64,000 nt of DNA from Nilaparvata lugens (Eukaryota > Arthropoda > Insecta > Hemiptera > Delphacidae). Position numbers and translations under genes: made by a program. The notes under the pieces were generated by a model, which ran no database searches, was not told the origin of the DNA, and saw nothing but the letters and a program-made list of their open reading frames with translations. The DNA lies in assembly GCF_014356525.2 (NCBI RefSeq), contig NC_052504.1:101612051-101676050 (forward strand), given 5' to 3'. Below are positions 1 through 11,189 of this stretch, one piece after another (the first letter of the stretch is position 1; each line of letters starts with the position of its first letter).

Positions 1-159
1 TTTTGACAACATTTTCACCATTTTATCCGCCATCTTGAATTGCATCAGATCGAATTGTTCGTGTCGGATCCTTATATTGTAAGGACCTTAAGTTTCAAAT
101 TTCAAGTCATCCCGTTAATTGGGAGATGAGATATCGTGTACACAGACGCACATACACTC

Positions 160-193
<34 letters not shown>

Positions 194-405
194 CACACAC
201 ACACACACATACACACACAACACACCACACACACACACAACACCACACACACACACACACCACACACACATACAGACCAATACCCAAAACCCACTTTTTC
301 GGACACTCAGGGACCTTGAACGTATAGAAATTTGGAAATTGGGGTACCTTAATTTTTTTCGGAAAGCAATACTTTCCTTACCTATGGTAATAGGGCAGGA
401 AAGTA
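1..405. repeat. Dispersed repeat, copy 1 (cut by window edge)
   Basis: The same sequence occurs in reverse orientation at 7715-8170. Shared blocks include the text around 60-140, the text after the CA tract (275-405), and a terminal segment holding the short inverted motif GCAATACTTTCCTTACC. In this copy the internal CA run is expanded to about 110 bases, whereas the other copy has only about six GT units. It is a non-coding transposon-derived repeat. I cannot name the family. Confidence 0.75.
161..270. repeat. (CA)n microsatellite with interruptions
   Basis: An almost pure CA dinucleotide run with a few single-base interruptions. Open frames across it are low-complexity artefacts. Confidence 0.95.
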
Positions 406-3400
406 AAAATAGAAACAAGATGAATAATAATATATCAATAGGAATAATATTTACATATCATAACTCAATCATCTCTTAAATTTTAAATATTATTGTAATC
501 GATTGACAGATGAAAAATTATCATTTTAGAATAAATCTTCTATTCCACTTATATTCACACAAAACAACGGTGAATAATATTATCAGAGTAAAACTTGGAA
601 GAGGACTAAAAAATCAGCCAATCAGATAGCTTTCTCCCTACCTGCTCCTCTGAAAACGCATGAGTAAATTCTTTTTTTAGCTTGGCCCTTAGACTAGCAC
701 TGCTTGGTCCTGAGGAAGAGGAAGAAATATTAGAGTTAAAACATTTGCATCGCTGTAAATAGTAATATAGTAGGCTATAGCTTTTAGAAATTTGACAGAG
801 CAAACAAAATGCAGCCTATTTTATTTAATTAATTATCACATAGAGTGTTACTTATTTGACCGGTGACTTTCAATCACAAAATATGACAAAAGGTCTATTT
901 ATAACTGACTGCTATATTCCTAACTTGATTATGAAATCACGGTGTGCTGGTGGTTAACTCAAATAGCTAGATACAACCAGTGAAATATAGCATGAGAAAA
1001 TATCCCATGGCATAGGCGTATATGTTTCAAATTTAACTGTAACTCAAGTCGACAGTGCTGGTAGTTTTTTTTTTTGAAGCTTGTGACACTGGTAGTCTCT
1101 CATATAGTGCTGTTCTTACACTCTCCCCCAAGAAAACAGTAATAATAGATAGTATAGAGTCGAAGTATTGGCTTCATTTAACAAAAAAACCCGCTTGAAA
1201 TTTGGAACATAAAAAATTACTTTACCATGGGATATCTATTTTCTCTATGATACAACTCAGCTGGTTGATCAAATGTTACTGCTTTGCATAGTAGCGTCTT
1301 GATCCTGTTGTCCAGGGATCAATTGTGAGATCGTATAACTACTATAAGTACTGTGATGAATCTTTCAAATAGACCTCATGAGAAGAGAGAAAATTGTGAT
1401 TACCTTTTAAAATGAAAGAATTTGCTAAGGAATAGTTAGCGACCGAGCGATAAAGCTTACTTATCAATAACTGTATATTAGATAAGAGTACCGTTCTGTA
1501 CCGAACATTTTCTAGAAAAATTATTCAATAAAATTATAATTATTTTGCAATAAAGCACAAATTATTTACGAATTGCTCATTGATTTTGAGGTTACACTTT
1601 GTTTACTATCGATCAGATGTTTTTAAAACAGTTTGAACGCAGCTGACTGATTCAAAGTATTGTCAAACGTCATGCTGGCTTCACGCAAGATATATACCAT
1701 CTCTAAAAATTATAAAACTATCAATAAAGGACCAAGAATTTCAAATAAAAAATAAAATGTATGTATTATCGTTGGAATTATTTATTATTTAAGAAATTAT
1801 TTATATGTCAGGTCTTATGTAACTAAATAGGTCATAGCATGAAATTATATTATTGATAAAACGGCAGAAATTAATTATAACAGTCTCAAACCTAATAAAA
1901 ATTGTACAAGAATATTAATTTATTAATGATTTAATTCAACTGAACCACATGGTAATTAAATCTCTTTGGCAAGCCTAAGCCATCAAGTGCATAGAAATAG
2001 CACCAAGAAGGTGATCGTTTGAAAGCAACACATGTTAATCTATATCAGACAACAACCCTGTCTTATCATTTACGCTAGCACATGTACATTGTATGAGAAA
2101 CTATGTCTAGAAGATTAAGCAGTTTTAAGAATTACATAAATTGAATTATATTGTAATTAAAAGAATTATATTCTACTGCTTGCCACTGACGTCATGTCTA
2201 CGTCACAAGCGTTCTACCAATGGCAAATTTTTATGCAAATTTTACATCGAGATTCTCAGAAGAAAGGTCTAGCCAAGAAGCTTAGAGAAAGGACAGCACT
2301 TCCCTTTTGAAATCCTACCGTTCAGATCTCTTTTTATAGTTACCAAGACCTATTTGTGAAAATTTCTTGTTCGATTTTAAATGTTCTATTTGTGAGCCGA
2401 TATTTTAGGCCAATCTATTTGTTATTTGTAAATTTATGTTTTCATCAATCGATAAATTTAAAAGCTTAAAGTAAATTATCCCTTAATTAATTCGGTGAAG
2501 GAGATATTTAAACTAAATTCCACACGTGCTGAAACCGAAGCCTGGATTGCTGCCGATCAAGCGATTTTTTGATCTAAAGAAGAAAACCACGACCGCCAAG
2601 GAAATTCACGTGAGTTATAAGTTTTAAAAGGGGCCCCAATCTACGCTTCGAAAAATATTTCAGTGCAGAAACATAAATTTTTTCTTCGTTAAATTATTGG
2701 CCACGCCGACAAGCGCTTTTAGTTATTAAGAGCCTAGAATTTATTCCTATTGAATTCATAAGAACTTGTAGTTGATTAGCTATCCTCCGCTGCCAGAACC
2801 ACGACCCCGAGCAATTTTTTAAAAATATTTTATAATTCATTTTTTCACTATTTTTTCAAAACTGTTCAATTTTATCAATTGTAAAATTCTGTTGAATCAC
2901 GCATGGTATCATGCAAGCACAAGAAAATTTTTAACTATTCTGTTAATGCTAAATTATTATCAACCTGTAAATCAAATTCTGACCTGCACTGTATGATTAC
3001 ATATTTTATTATAATATATTCAGTTTTGTTAATTCGCTTTCTGAGTTCGATTATTTCTTAAGCCTGTCAATTATTATGTCTGATACGTTCTATATCATCA
3101 AGAACCGATCGAATACGATCATTGGAATAATTGAATTAAGCTGGATATTGGAACAGGTCTAAGTGGATGTAGCGAGTGGGGTCAGATCGAGATATTTATG
3201 CTTTGTCCTTACCTGCTCATATATCAGCTTTTATCTGTTACCTACCTCGACTTTGGAGCGAACACATCAATTGTACAGCAGATGCAGCCATAGATCATAT
3301 AAATTCCTACAATAGAGCTTAAAACCCGACAAGACTCTGTTCTCGAAGTATATTCTGAACGATATTTGGTCCAAATACCGTATTTTAATCCTTCAGAACT

Positions 3401-4445
3401 TATTAGAGACGCAGTCCCGTAAATTATCTACATCGGGATTTTTGCTCGACCTGTATGATTTTGTATGCTCATTCTTCACAGGTAATAATTTTAAGGTATC
3501 CGTCTTCAGTGTTTAGCGATCGCTACACTGCTTATAAAAATTTCATCACTATACAATTTGTCATTAGAAGAATCAAGGGTGAGCGAGCATTTAGGCCTCC
3601 CGCGATTCCGACAATTGTATTGAATCTTGTAGTGAATCAATCAGTCTGGTGTACACTCAGCGTCCACACACGCAATTACAAAATTTATAGCCGCTACACC
3701 ATTGACTCAGTACAAGATTCACTCTACATGTGTGAAGCCGTTAAAAACGCACCACAGTACCTAGCATTGAGATAGAGTAAGATCAATCAATGATCTACTC
3801 AAGTTTTGAGTTCTGTCTAGTTGATAGCATTTAGAAAATTATTTATGTTAATGACGACATTCAAAAATTTCAACTTGAATAAATAAAATGTTTCACAACT
3901 TTTAAAACCCAACGCTTCTCTGTCAATCAAAAAGAAGAAGAAAATAAATTTAAAGGTTCCTATCAAGATCTCTTAATAAACTGAATTGTTAAATGGATTC
4001 TGTCACCAATAGTATAATTAATTAACCTGATATTTCTAGACTATATTGAGCGCATAACAACAGGACATTGTTTTTCTGACAAACCAGGAAAACTATAATA
4101 GTTATTATAATATATTATGTAATAGTTATTATTATAATAATTATTATTACCATAACTGAAAACATTATTCACTGTGAAATACTCATCTTAATAAACTTCA
4201 GCTTTATTCGAACTTACTTGAGAGTATGAAAGCAACTATCTAATTGGGCATGACAGAGTTTGTCAAATCTGGCATAATCATGCATAGTTTGTCAAACCTG
4301 TCATGATCATGCAAGACTTACGATACATTTGTGTGTATCATGGGAGAGAATCGAATTTCAGGAAACTGATATTTCTTGTCTCTTTTCAATACAATTGAAG
4401 AAAAATATATGTATAAATATTGGAATTGGTTATACATACGAGATA
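406..4445. other. Non-coding stretch, no gene recognised
   Basis: No open frame with a recognisable protein. The segment 2160-3780 is less AT-rich than its surroundings and contains a 106-codon frame at 3455-3775, but I see no domain, no conserved motif and no convincing splice context. The composition could fit a decayed retrotransposon terminus, which is inference only. Confidence 0.5.
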
Positions 4446-5406
4446 TACAGAGTGTTTCAGAAGTAGAGTCGAACATTTTAGGGTATTGTTCCTGGATGAT
4501 AGGAGACTACAAATGTCGTATTTAAAGTGTCCAAAACTCAGCGGTTATCCTTATAGCTGCTATTTTGTTTTTTTCACTTAGGAGTTTTTATCTCAAGAAA
4601 GAAATGTTGTTTTGATCTGAAATTTGGCATTAATATTTTTATACTATAAAAGACTCAACTTAAAAAAAATTCCGATGAACATATTTAAAATGGCGGCAAT
4701 TTTAAATTTTTGATGGCAAATTTCACGAAAAACCGTTCGCTTTACAGAACATGTACATGAGACAAAAAAGTTAGAAAATCTTATCAAGATTTCAAGGATA
4801 CCTTATTTATTAGAATTGGCTGAAGAATAACAGAGAAATTAATTCTTTTCGTACTGACTTTTCACCATATTAAATTTTGTATTCCAATAGTATTTAAGAT
4901 GAAGCTTTGAAACTTGGTATGGCTCCATATGGCCATCCAGCTGATTTTACAATGTTTTTCAGATGATCTTGTTTGTTTTGTGCATTCATGCAGTACGAAA
5001 AGAATCAATTTCTCTGTTATTTTTCAACCAATCTTGATAAATAAGGTATCCTTGAAATCTTGATAAAAATTTCTAACTTTTTTGTCTTCTGTAATTTTTC
5101 TGTAAAATGAACGGTTTTCGTTGAATTTGCAATCAAAAATTTAAAATGGCCGCCATTTTGAATATGTACATCGAAAATTTTTAATTTCATTTTCCAAAGT
5201 TGAGTCTTCATAGCATAAATATTAATGCCAAATTTCAGATCAATACAACATTTCGTTCTTGAGATAAAATTCCTAAGCGAAAAAAACAAAATGGCAGCTA
5301 TAAGGATAACCGCTGAGTTTTGGACACTTCAAATACGACATTTGTAGTCTCCTATCATCCAGGAACAATACCCTGAATGTTCGACACTACTTCTGAAGCA
5401 CCTGTA
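4446..5406. mobile_element. Long foldback (inverted-repeat) element A
   Basis: The left end, starting TACAGAGTGTTTCAGAAGTA at 4446, is matched in reverse complement by the right end (ending at 5406) with a few mismatches. The arms continue inward for roughly 400 bp each, for example the block at 4535-4565 against 5295-5325, and the block at 4830-4860 against 4990-5025. A unique centre of about 120 bp separates the arms. There is no transposase. Frames inside, such as 5017-5289, are not credible genes. This is a non-autonomous foldback/MITE-type DNA element. Confidence 0.85.
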
Positions 5407-5454
5407 TACTCGTAGATATGATGATCATAATCTTGTGTCGTTTTCGTCCATGCG

Positions 5455-5484
5455 AATTTCAATTTCAATTTCAATTTCAATACA
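5455..5484. repeat. (AATTTC)n hexamer repeat
   Basis: About five tandem copies of the hexamer AATTTC. Confidence 0.85.
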
Positions 5485-6273
5485 CATCTCATAAAATACA
5501 AAATTCATATATATTTTTAATATCTCTAGCTTTAAGCTATTTGAGGAATATTAAAAAAAAAATACTAAAAACATTTACTATGTTGCAATAATTTACATAA
5601 TAAACAAATATAAATATATAATATATTAAATGAATGTTATTAACAAAGAAAATTAGAAATTCATAAATAATTACTTATAATAAAATGTAAAACCTTCCCA
5701 TATAACTATTAAATGATCGCTAGTCTGAGAAACTATAATTGTGAGCTTGCATTTTTACTGTAATCCAACCATATGTCATATGTCAATCATCAATTATTGC
5801 AATGAAAAATAATTTCATTTTGTCCGAACTTCACCCCTTCTTTGTAAATTTCGCAATTCCAGAGGCAATGAGTTCAGAGATATGGTTTTCTGCACTCTGG
5901 AGTTCTTTTACCATAATTATTGTTGAATCTCTGGGGTCTAAATATTCAGTATGATAATCATTGTAATGCTTTTTCTTATGCATTTCTAATGATATCCTCA
6001 TTGAATGAAGTAATTTCTAAGACCATGATAGCTCACTACAGATATTTTCTTATCCATTTCTAATGGAATCCTGTTATCCTCAAAAAGCACGAATGAAGAA
6101 TTAATTTTCAAGACAAATGGCGAAAGATCAATGCATTGTCAATGAGTTCAAGAATGAAAATTTCAAGTCTCTATCTAGCTAGTCAGGAAGTGGTCGAAAA
6201 TTGCGTGTAATTTTCAGACAAATATGAACAAAGTAAGTTGATAATAACTTTCTAAAATTAAGTTTTCACTCAC

Positions 6274-6465
6274 CTTAAGTGGAGGACATTTGATGCAAGG
6301 AACTTCTTCTTCCACTTTATCAAGCGCTATACACAAATTCTCATCAATATCGTGGATGAATTTTGGGTTCAAGACATAGGTGATTATATTTTTCGCGTTG
6401 CCAGTCAGACCGCCTACTATATCTTCCGCTACATTGAAGAAGATAGATGAGAGACGGTTTGACTC
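6274..6465 (-). CDS. Internal exon of an unrecognised host gene
   Basis: Read on the minus strand, this 192-base segment is bordered by a pyrimidine-rich acceptor (CTTCTACAG, next to 6465) and a strong donor (AAG/GTGAGTG, next to 6274). It is open in one frame for exactly 64 codons, so both introns are phase 0. The peptide has a hydrophobic/amphipathic first half (VAEDIVGGLTGNAKNIITYV) and an acidic segment that ends in a CIKCPP cysteine pair. I do not recognise the family. It lies downstream of the lipase stop at 19007 on the same strand, so it is probably a separate gene, and its other exons are not apparent nearby. Confidence 0.5.
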
Positions 6466-6683
6466 CTGTAGAAGACAAAAGTTTAAAATCATTAGCAACT
6501 GAAAAAATAAAATGAATCTAATTTATAGACACCATTATATTCAATGAACTATGAAGTATGAAGACTTCAGTGAGTCATTCAAAGTGTTATCATTCAGTAA
6601 TGTAAGTCATAATAATTATATTATTTTATGATCAATGGTTGACTTCAGATACTGTTTTTGGCGAGATATAGTGATATTTATCC

Positions 6684-6797
6684 ATAATGATACACTGGAA
6701 TGTTTTCTAAAAATATCACAAATTTATTGGAAAATTACATGCATGTTTCAACACCTATATGGTGTCATCTTCCATCACCATTCCAGTGTTTCATTAT
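6684..6797. mobile_element. Short MITE-like inverted-repeat element
   Basis: A left end of about 19 bases (ATAATGATACACTGGAATG) is matched by the reverse complement of the right end with one mismatch. Total length is 114 bp with no coding capacity. This is consistent with a very short non-autonomous DNA transposon. Confidence 0.6.
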
Positions 6798-7714
6798 AAA
6801 TAACTGTTGATAATTATAGGTCAACTGATTCGATTTTTAACTGAATAAACTAGTAGGCCTACTCTTTGCTGTGAAAAGGAGAGAAATTCATTTTTGTAGG
6901 ACAGGATTTGGTCGTGTCCCTAAAAAAATAATAAAGGAAAAGGATACGGTACTGTTTTATAAACATTAAATAGAACAGGCCTCAAGTTGATACATCATAT
7001 TAACAATTTCATTTTTCAATCAATTATGCTACTTATTTTACATACTATTGAAAAATTTAACCCATTTTCTGGTGAAGAAAGAAGAGGCACCAATGGAACA
7101 TGCAATAGTAGTATGAACAGTCCCATTAGAGGAATAATCACTGTGGTAACGTTCACTGAGACAGACTGAGAAAAAAAAATTCTACTAAAAACTATCAAGC
7201 TATCAAAACGATTGAATAGATCAAAAAATTCTGAAAATATCAATCTTCAAGAATTTTTTTTTGGCTCCTAAGAGAACTATAGTCTACCCCAAGAAAACCT
7301 AAGGTTGTTTATTCTATGGCACAAGGCTTTATCATTCAAATATGATATTGAGAAATAATATTTAAGATATATTTTATTTCTAAAAATATAGAAAAATTAT
7401 TTTATAAAAATATTATTGTATATAATCAATATAAACTTTAATAATTACTTGATCGTTCTTTATATTGAATTATAATTTTTTTAATATATAATATATTTTT
7501 TAAAAGGCATGCCTTTTGGTAGATCCAATTTCTGTCAGAGCTATTCTCCTTGTGTAGGCTAGACTAGCGCGCTATATCATCATATTTTTATCGATATAAT
7601 TTGATACTTCATAATTTCCAATAAGACATAGGGAAAATCATTAATCATTAAAATCAAAATCATTAAACGAACATAAATTTATTAGAGATTAGAAAACTAT
7701 ATATTGTATTTTCA

Positions 7715-8170
7715 CTTTGCTTGCCCTATTACCATAGGTAAGGAAAGTATTGCTTTCCGAAAAAAATTAAGGTACCCCAATTTCTAAATTTCTATACGTT
7801 TCAAGGTCCCCTGAGTCCAAAAAAGTGGTTTTTGGGTATTGGTCTGTATGTGTGTGTGTGTATGAGCGTATGTGCGTCTGTGTACATCATATCTCATCTC
7901 CCAATAAACGGAATGACTTGAAATTTGGAACATAAGGCCCTTACAATATAAGGATCCGACACGAACAATTTCGATCAAATGCGATTCAAGATGGCGGCTA
8001 AAATGGCGAAAATGTTGTCAAAAACAGGGTTTTTCGCGATTTTCTCAAAATCGGCTCCAACGATTTTGATTAAAGTTATAACTAAAATAGTCATCGATAA
8101 GCTCTATCAACTGCCATCAACATCTGTAAAAATTTCAGGAGCTACGCCCCATCTATGCAAAGTTTGATTT
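7715..8170. repeat. Dispersed repeat, copy 2 (reverse of 1-405)
   Basis: Matches the window start in inverse orientation along most of its length, including the block with CCTATTACCATAGGTAAGGA and the block GATCCGACACGAACAATTTC. The internal dinucleotide is short here. Non-coding. Confidence 0.8.
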
Positions 8171-8701
8171 TAGATACTCAATTATCAGGCTTCAGACACA
8201 ATTAAACAAAAAAATTTGAGTGGAAAAGATTGAGCATGAGAATCTCTACAATTAATGTTCAGTAAAATTTTCACCTAAAATTAAAAATAAGCTTGAAATT
8301 CGAGAAAATCTGATTATCCGATTGCAAACTGTTGGCAACTGTTGATTCTATTAAATGATTCACTATTAAGAGATAGCAGACCTCGTGTGTCTCCAGCATT
8401 ATTGCCAAATAACCAGCTGGCTCAAATCTTTGAATAGTAGACTTGAGATGCACAGGAACACTAGCGTCAGGTGATCAATTTTCATAACGGCAAGGAAAGT
8501 TGTGTGAGTGTGCCACAACAGATTTTTGCTTTTTGGTATCTATTTGTTTGTTTATTCATTTGAATGAATACAAAAGAAAAAAGAAACAAAGAATAGGACA
8601 TTTTAGATGTTACCTGTTCAAAGGTGAAACTGATAATGAACCAAATTTGTCAGGGTGCACACCTTATATAATATTGCACGCAGTGCACTCTATCAATAAA
8701 A
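8171..8701. other. Spacer with one capsid remnant
   Basis: AT-rich DNA between the dispersed repeat and the viral capsid gene. Apart from the putative capsid scrap at 8320-8460, I see no coding sequence or RNA gene. Confidence 0.5.
8320..8460 (-). pseudogene. Scrap of a second capsid-protein C-terminus
   Basis: On the minus strand the frame through this stretch contains HLKST followed, after a gap, by CYLLIVNHLIE. The intact C-terminal end of the capsid gene at 8702-8971 has HLKSS and then YCVLIINHVME in the same order and at similar spacing. The similarity is short and partly degenerate. I infer a second, more decayed copy of the capsid 3' end lying directly beyond the first. Chance resemblance cannot be excluded without an alignment. 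Confidence 0.35.
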
Positions 8702-9906
8702 TTACTGAACTTCTTTCACCATGCTCGTCAGAGGTGTGTACTCCATCACATGATTGATAATTAAAACGCAATAAGCGGAAGTATTTGCAGGTACTGCAGT
8801 ATTAAATTCCATTTCAATACGAAGTAGATCTGTCGAAGATTTCAAATGACTTGTTTGGTGTGAACAATCCACAACAACCAGCGGTGTTGAATCACAAAAC
8901 GTCTTAAAGTCGATTTCTGTTCCAAGTTCGCTATTGATTGAATGATTATAATATGAGGGAGCAGAATCCAAAAACTCCTGTATAATAGTTCCTTTTTACC
9001 TAGCAGATTTTCATATGGATAATACTCACTGTTCAAATATACTTTAACATTTTAAATACCCAGCTATCGAAATAGATATTGATTTTTTAATTCTACGATC
9101 AGTTTGAAATGCAATTATAACGTATTTTGGACTATCAAAAATTGATGTGGTTTGGACTGCCCAAGAATGGTTAAGTGAATTTTGCAAATTTGGTAATTCA
9201 CAAATTTCCCAATGCCAGAAACCTAATTTCAGTGGAGTGTCAGCATTGAGCAGTCGCAAAAATTTCAGTCTTACGTGATCTTCTAAAGTTATGTAGGGCA
9301 TTCTCCATTGCAGTTTTGTAATTTTCACACTAATGCTTGTTCCAGTTGTGGACTCAATGCAATTTAGGTCTGTCGGTGACCTCAATAAGACGAGTTCCTG
9401 TTTCAAATTTAAAATTATTCTTTGAAAATCTTCAAAAAATGGGAGGATTAATTTCAGCGGTACACAGAAAGTGAATTTATTATCTGTTAGCGCATATCCT
9501 GCTCTGTCAAAACCGGCCAAGTGATATGTGTTCTTATCGAGCGTATTCTTCACTAGTATAGCTTTAATTGTGGATGTTAATCCAATCAATCTTGATTAGA
9601 AATTTGCTGACCTGCTGATTCATATCGTATTTCGTCAAGAAGGTTGCCGATTATGTTACTGCTTAATTTATAGTCTGCCGCAACTGGTGGTCCAGCCAGG
9701 TCTGTTCCCGGTTTTGTACAGCTAACTGTTCCCTCAATAAATATAAATGATTTGCAAGGTAAAGAATAGACATCTAAAGTATTTATGCCAATACGTGCCT
9801 CGTCAGAGTTTTTTATTTCTTGTCCCAAATAAACTGTATGAGTGTGAAATTGGAATTTGGTTATATCATTATAAAACTGAAGCTCTGTCTCCAGTCCAGA
9901 TTTCAC
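8702..9906 (-). pseudogene. Double-jelly-roll major capsid protein, frameshifted
   Basis: Four overlapping minus-strand frames (9586-9906, 9044-9589, 8842-9036, 8702-8971) together cover most of a capsid protein of the double-jelly-roll-like family common as endogenous copies in aphid and Hydra genomes. Recognisable pieces are LLDEIRYESAG near the end of the first frame, LKQELVLLRSPTD and KYVIIAFQTDRR in the second, LNSEYYPYENLL in the third, and VVVDCSHQ and IEMEFNTAVPANTSAYC in the last. Breaks lie near 9587, near 9040 and near 8965. The 5' end has no ATG: a stop lies about 25 bases upstream of a GTG at 9906. In intact relatives this protein builds the virion shell. The family is recognised from memory of conserved segments, so a profile search should confirm it. 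Confidence 0.7.
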
Positions 9907-10093
9907 TAATTGCGGCTCCTCCTCCTCCTAACATTCCGCAATCAACTATAAAACCTAACTTTTCTAATATTCTTGCACTTTTAGCCGACAAAGTATGTTT
10001 GTTTTTAGGTGTTGACACTCTCACATTTGTCTCTCTAATGACATTGTGTGTACATGTCTTATTTGAACATGGATTGAAAACAAGATAACCCAT
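9869..10093 (-). CDS. Small glycine-tailed ORF between penton and capsid
   Basis: A 74-codon frame starts at ATG 10093 and overlaps both the decayed end of the penton-like gene and the 5' end of the capsid gene. It contains a basic STPKNKHTLSAKSARILEKL segment followed by GMLGGGGA. Relatives of this element type often carry a short protein with a similar lysine- and leucine-rich helix at this position, but I cannot name it. It could be a minor virion protein or a chance open frame, and the overlap pattern leaves both options open. Confidence 0.4.
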   Translation of the reverse strand: MGYLVFNPCSNKTCTHNVIRETNVRVSTPKNKHTLSAKSARILEKLGFIVDCGMLGGGGAAISEIWTGDRASVL

Positions 10094-10789
10094 TACATTT
10101 ACTTTTGTTTTTCACGTATGTGCAACCTAATTGTATTGTATATCCACGGAAATAAATAAACAATCCGTTCTGGTCTGTTACCTTACATTAATAGTTTGAA
10201 TTCGATGAGTATTCAAAGGTACATAAATAATTGGTGATGGTACTTCGTTTATTAAATAACTGCTAGGAACCTTTGGCAAAAATTCGTAGATTATATGTTT
10301 TTGTTTTCCGTCAGAGTAACTACCACATGCTAAATTACACTCGAGTACAATACTACCAATGCTTGTTATGTTAACCAAATGCTAGGAATAATGCCATTTA
10401 TTTGCTTGCAAAACAACATTATCAAAACCAAGTATCTTACCAATCGAATCAGTACGTGTTAAATCAATAGCTTTATCAGAATGAATTTCAATCTTCATAG
10501 TATTTGTGTTTGCACATATAATAAGTTTATTCTTCTTCTCATCAATATTCAATTTATTCTTTAAAGATTTTATAATATCCTCAACTTCATATGCACCCGT
10601 ATCCAGCTCAATTAATCTATCACCATATTTGAAGCTGGAATTTGTTCCTTTGTTAACGTTTGCAATACTATTGTAACTACAAAAATTAACCAATCCAATT
10701 TCCCATTCACAATTTTTATCCAATTCTATAATTTCTTGTAAATGTTCGTAGAGGTTACTTGTGTTAGATCTTAATGTAATAACAACCAT
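10059..10789 (-). pseudogene. Penton-like (minor capsid) protein, stop plus frameshift
   Basis: The frame from ATG 10789 (an upstream ATG at 10816 is also possible) runs to an in-frame TAG at 10382-10384 and stays open after it to 10178, where a frameshift occurs. The neighbouring frame then runs on to 10059. Conserved features are EWEIGLVNFCSYNSI near the N-terminus, an ECNLACGSYSDGK block after the stop and VPSPIIYVPLN before the frameshift. This pattern belongs to a family found beside double-jelly-roll capsid genes in Polinton/adintovirus-like elements and interpreted as a penton. It starts four bases after the protease stop, as expected for a tight viral gene block. Confidence 0.6.
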
Positions 10790-10820
10790 CTTGTAATGTG
10801 TGTTCAGCACAAACACTTAA

Positions 10821-11189
10821 TTACAACTGATTTGCAAGAAACAATAACGTAAGATGACCACAAAAATCACTATTTAATGGTTGCATGTGCTCTACATTAT
10901 AAAATATATTTACTCCAATTTCTTTTTTCCAATATTTGTCCAATTTGTATGGCGGTTGTAAATTTCCAATTGGATCAAAATACCAAACATTAGAGCCGAC
11001 TTTTTTATATGCAACCCAATGTGTGCCATCCTCGCTTTCCCTTGCTAAATTCACAATGCCATTCTCGTTTTTTAGAATTTTTTGGGTAATGCATCTAGCA
11101 TATCTCTGTAATAATTCCTCTTAGCCAATCTGTAATAATTTCGACCAATCAATCAAATCATAATTACTCAATTCTCCTTCAATATTCAT
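10821..11189 (-). pseudogene. Adenain-type cysteine protease, internally frame-shifted
   Basis: The C-terminal 77 codons (10821-11054) hold the full catalytic layout of adenovirus-type proteases: His in GTHWVAY, Asp in WYFDPIG, Gln in HMQP and Cys in SDFCGH, in that order and spacing. The upstream part starts at ATG 11189 in the same frame. It is interrupted by a stop near 11121, and the stretch about 11067-11125 makes sense only in a neighbouring frame (NYYRDMLDALPKK). The gene therefore carries two offsetting frame changes, the second in a six-A run. In relatives the enzyme matures virion proteins. The start overlaps the end of the PLA2-like gene. Confidence 0.8.

Larger units (their letters stand above)
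5485..7714. other. AT-rich non-coding DNA around one exon
   Basis: Apart from the exon at 6274-6465 and a 114-bp inverted-repeat element at 6684-6797, I see only AT-rich sequence. Open frames at 6987-7243 are on both strands of the same sequence and show no domain. Confidence 0.5.

Noticed and set aside
107..479. Long open frames across the CA repeat
   Set aside because: Low-complexity Thr-His or Cys-Val repeats arising from the dinucleotide run, with no gene structure.
3455..3775. 106-codon plus-strand frame
   Set aside because: No domain, no splice context and no family resemblance. Kept only as a note in the non-coding entry.
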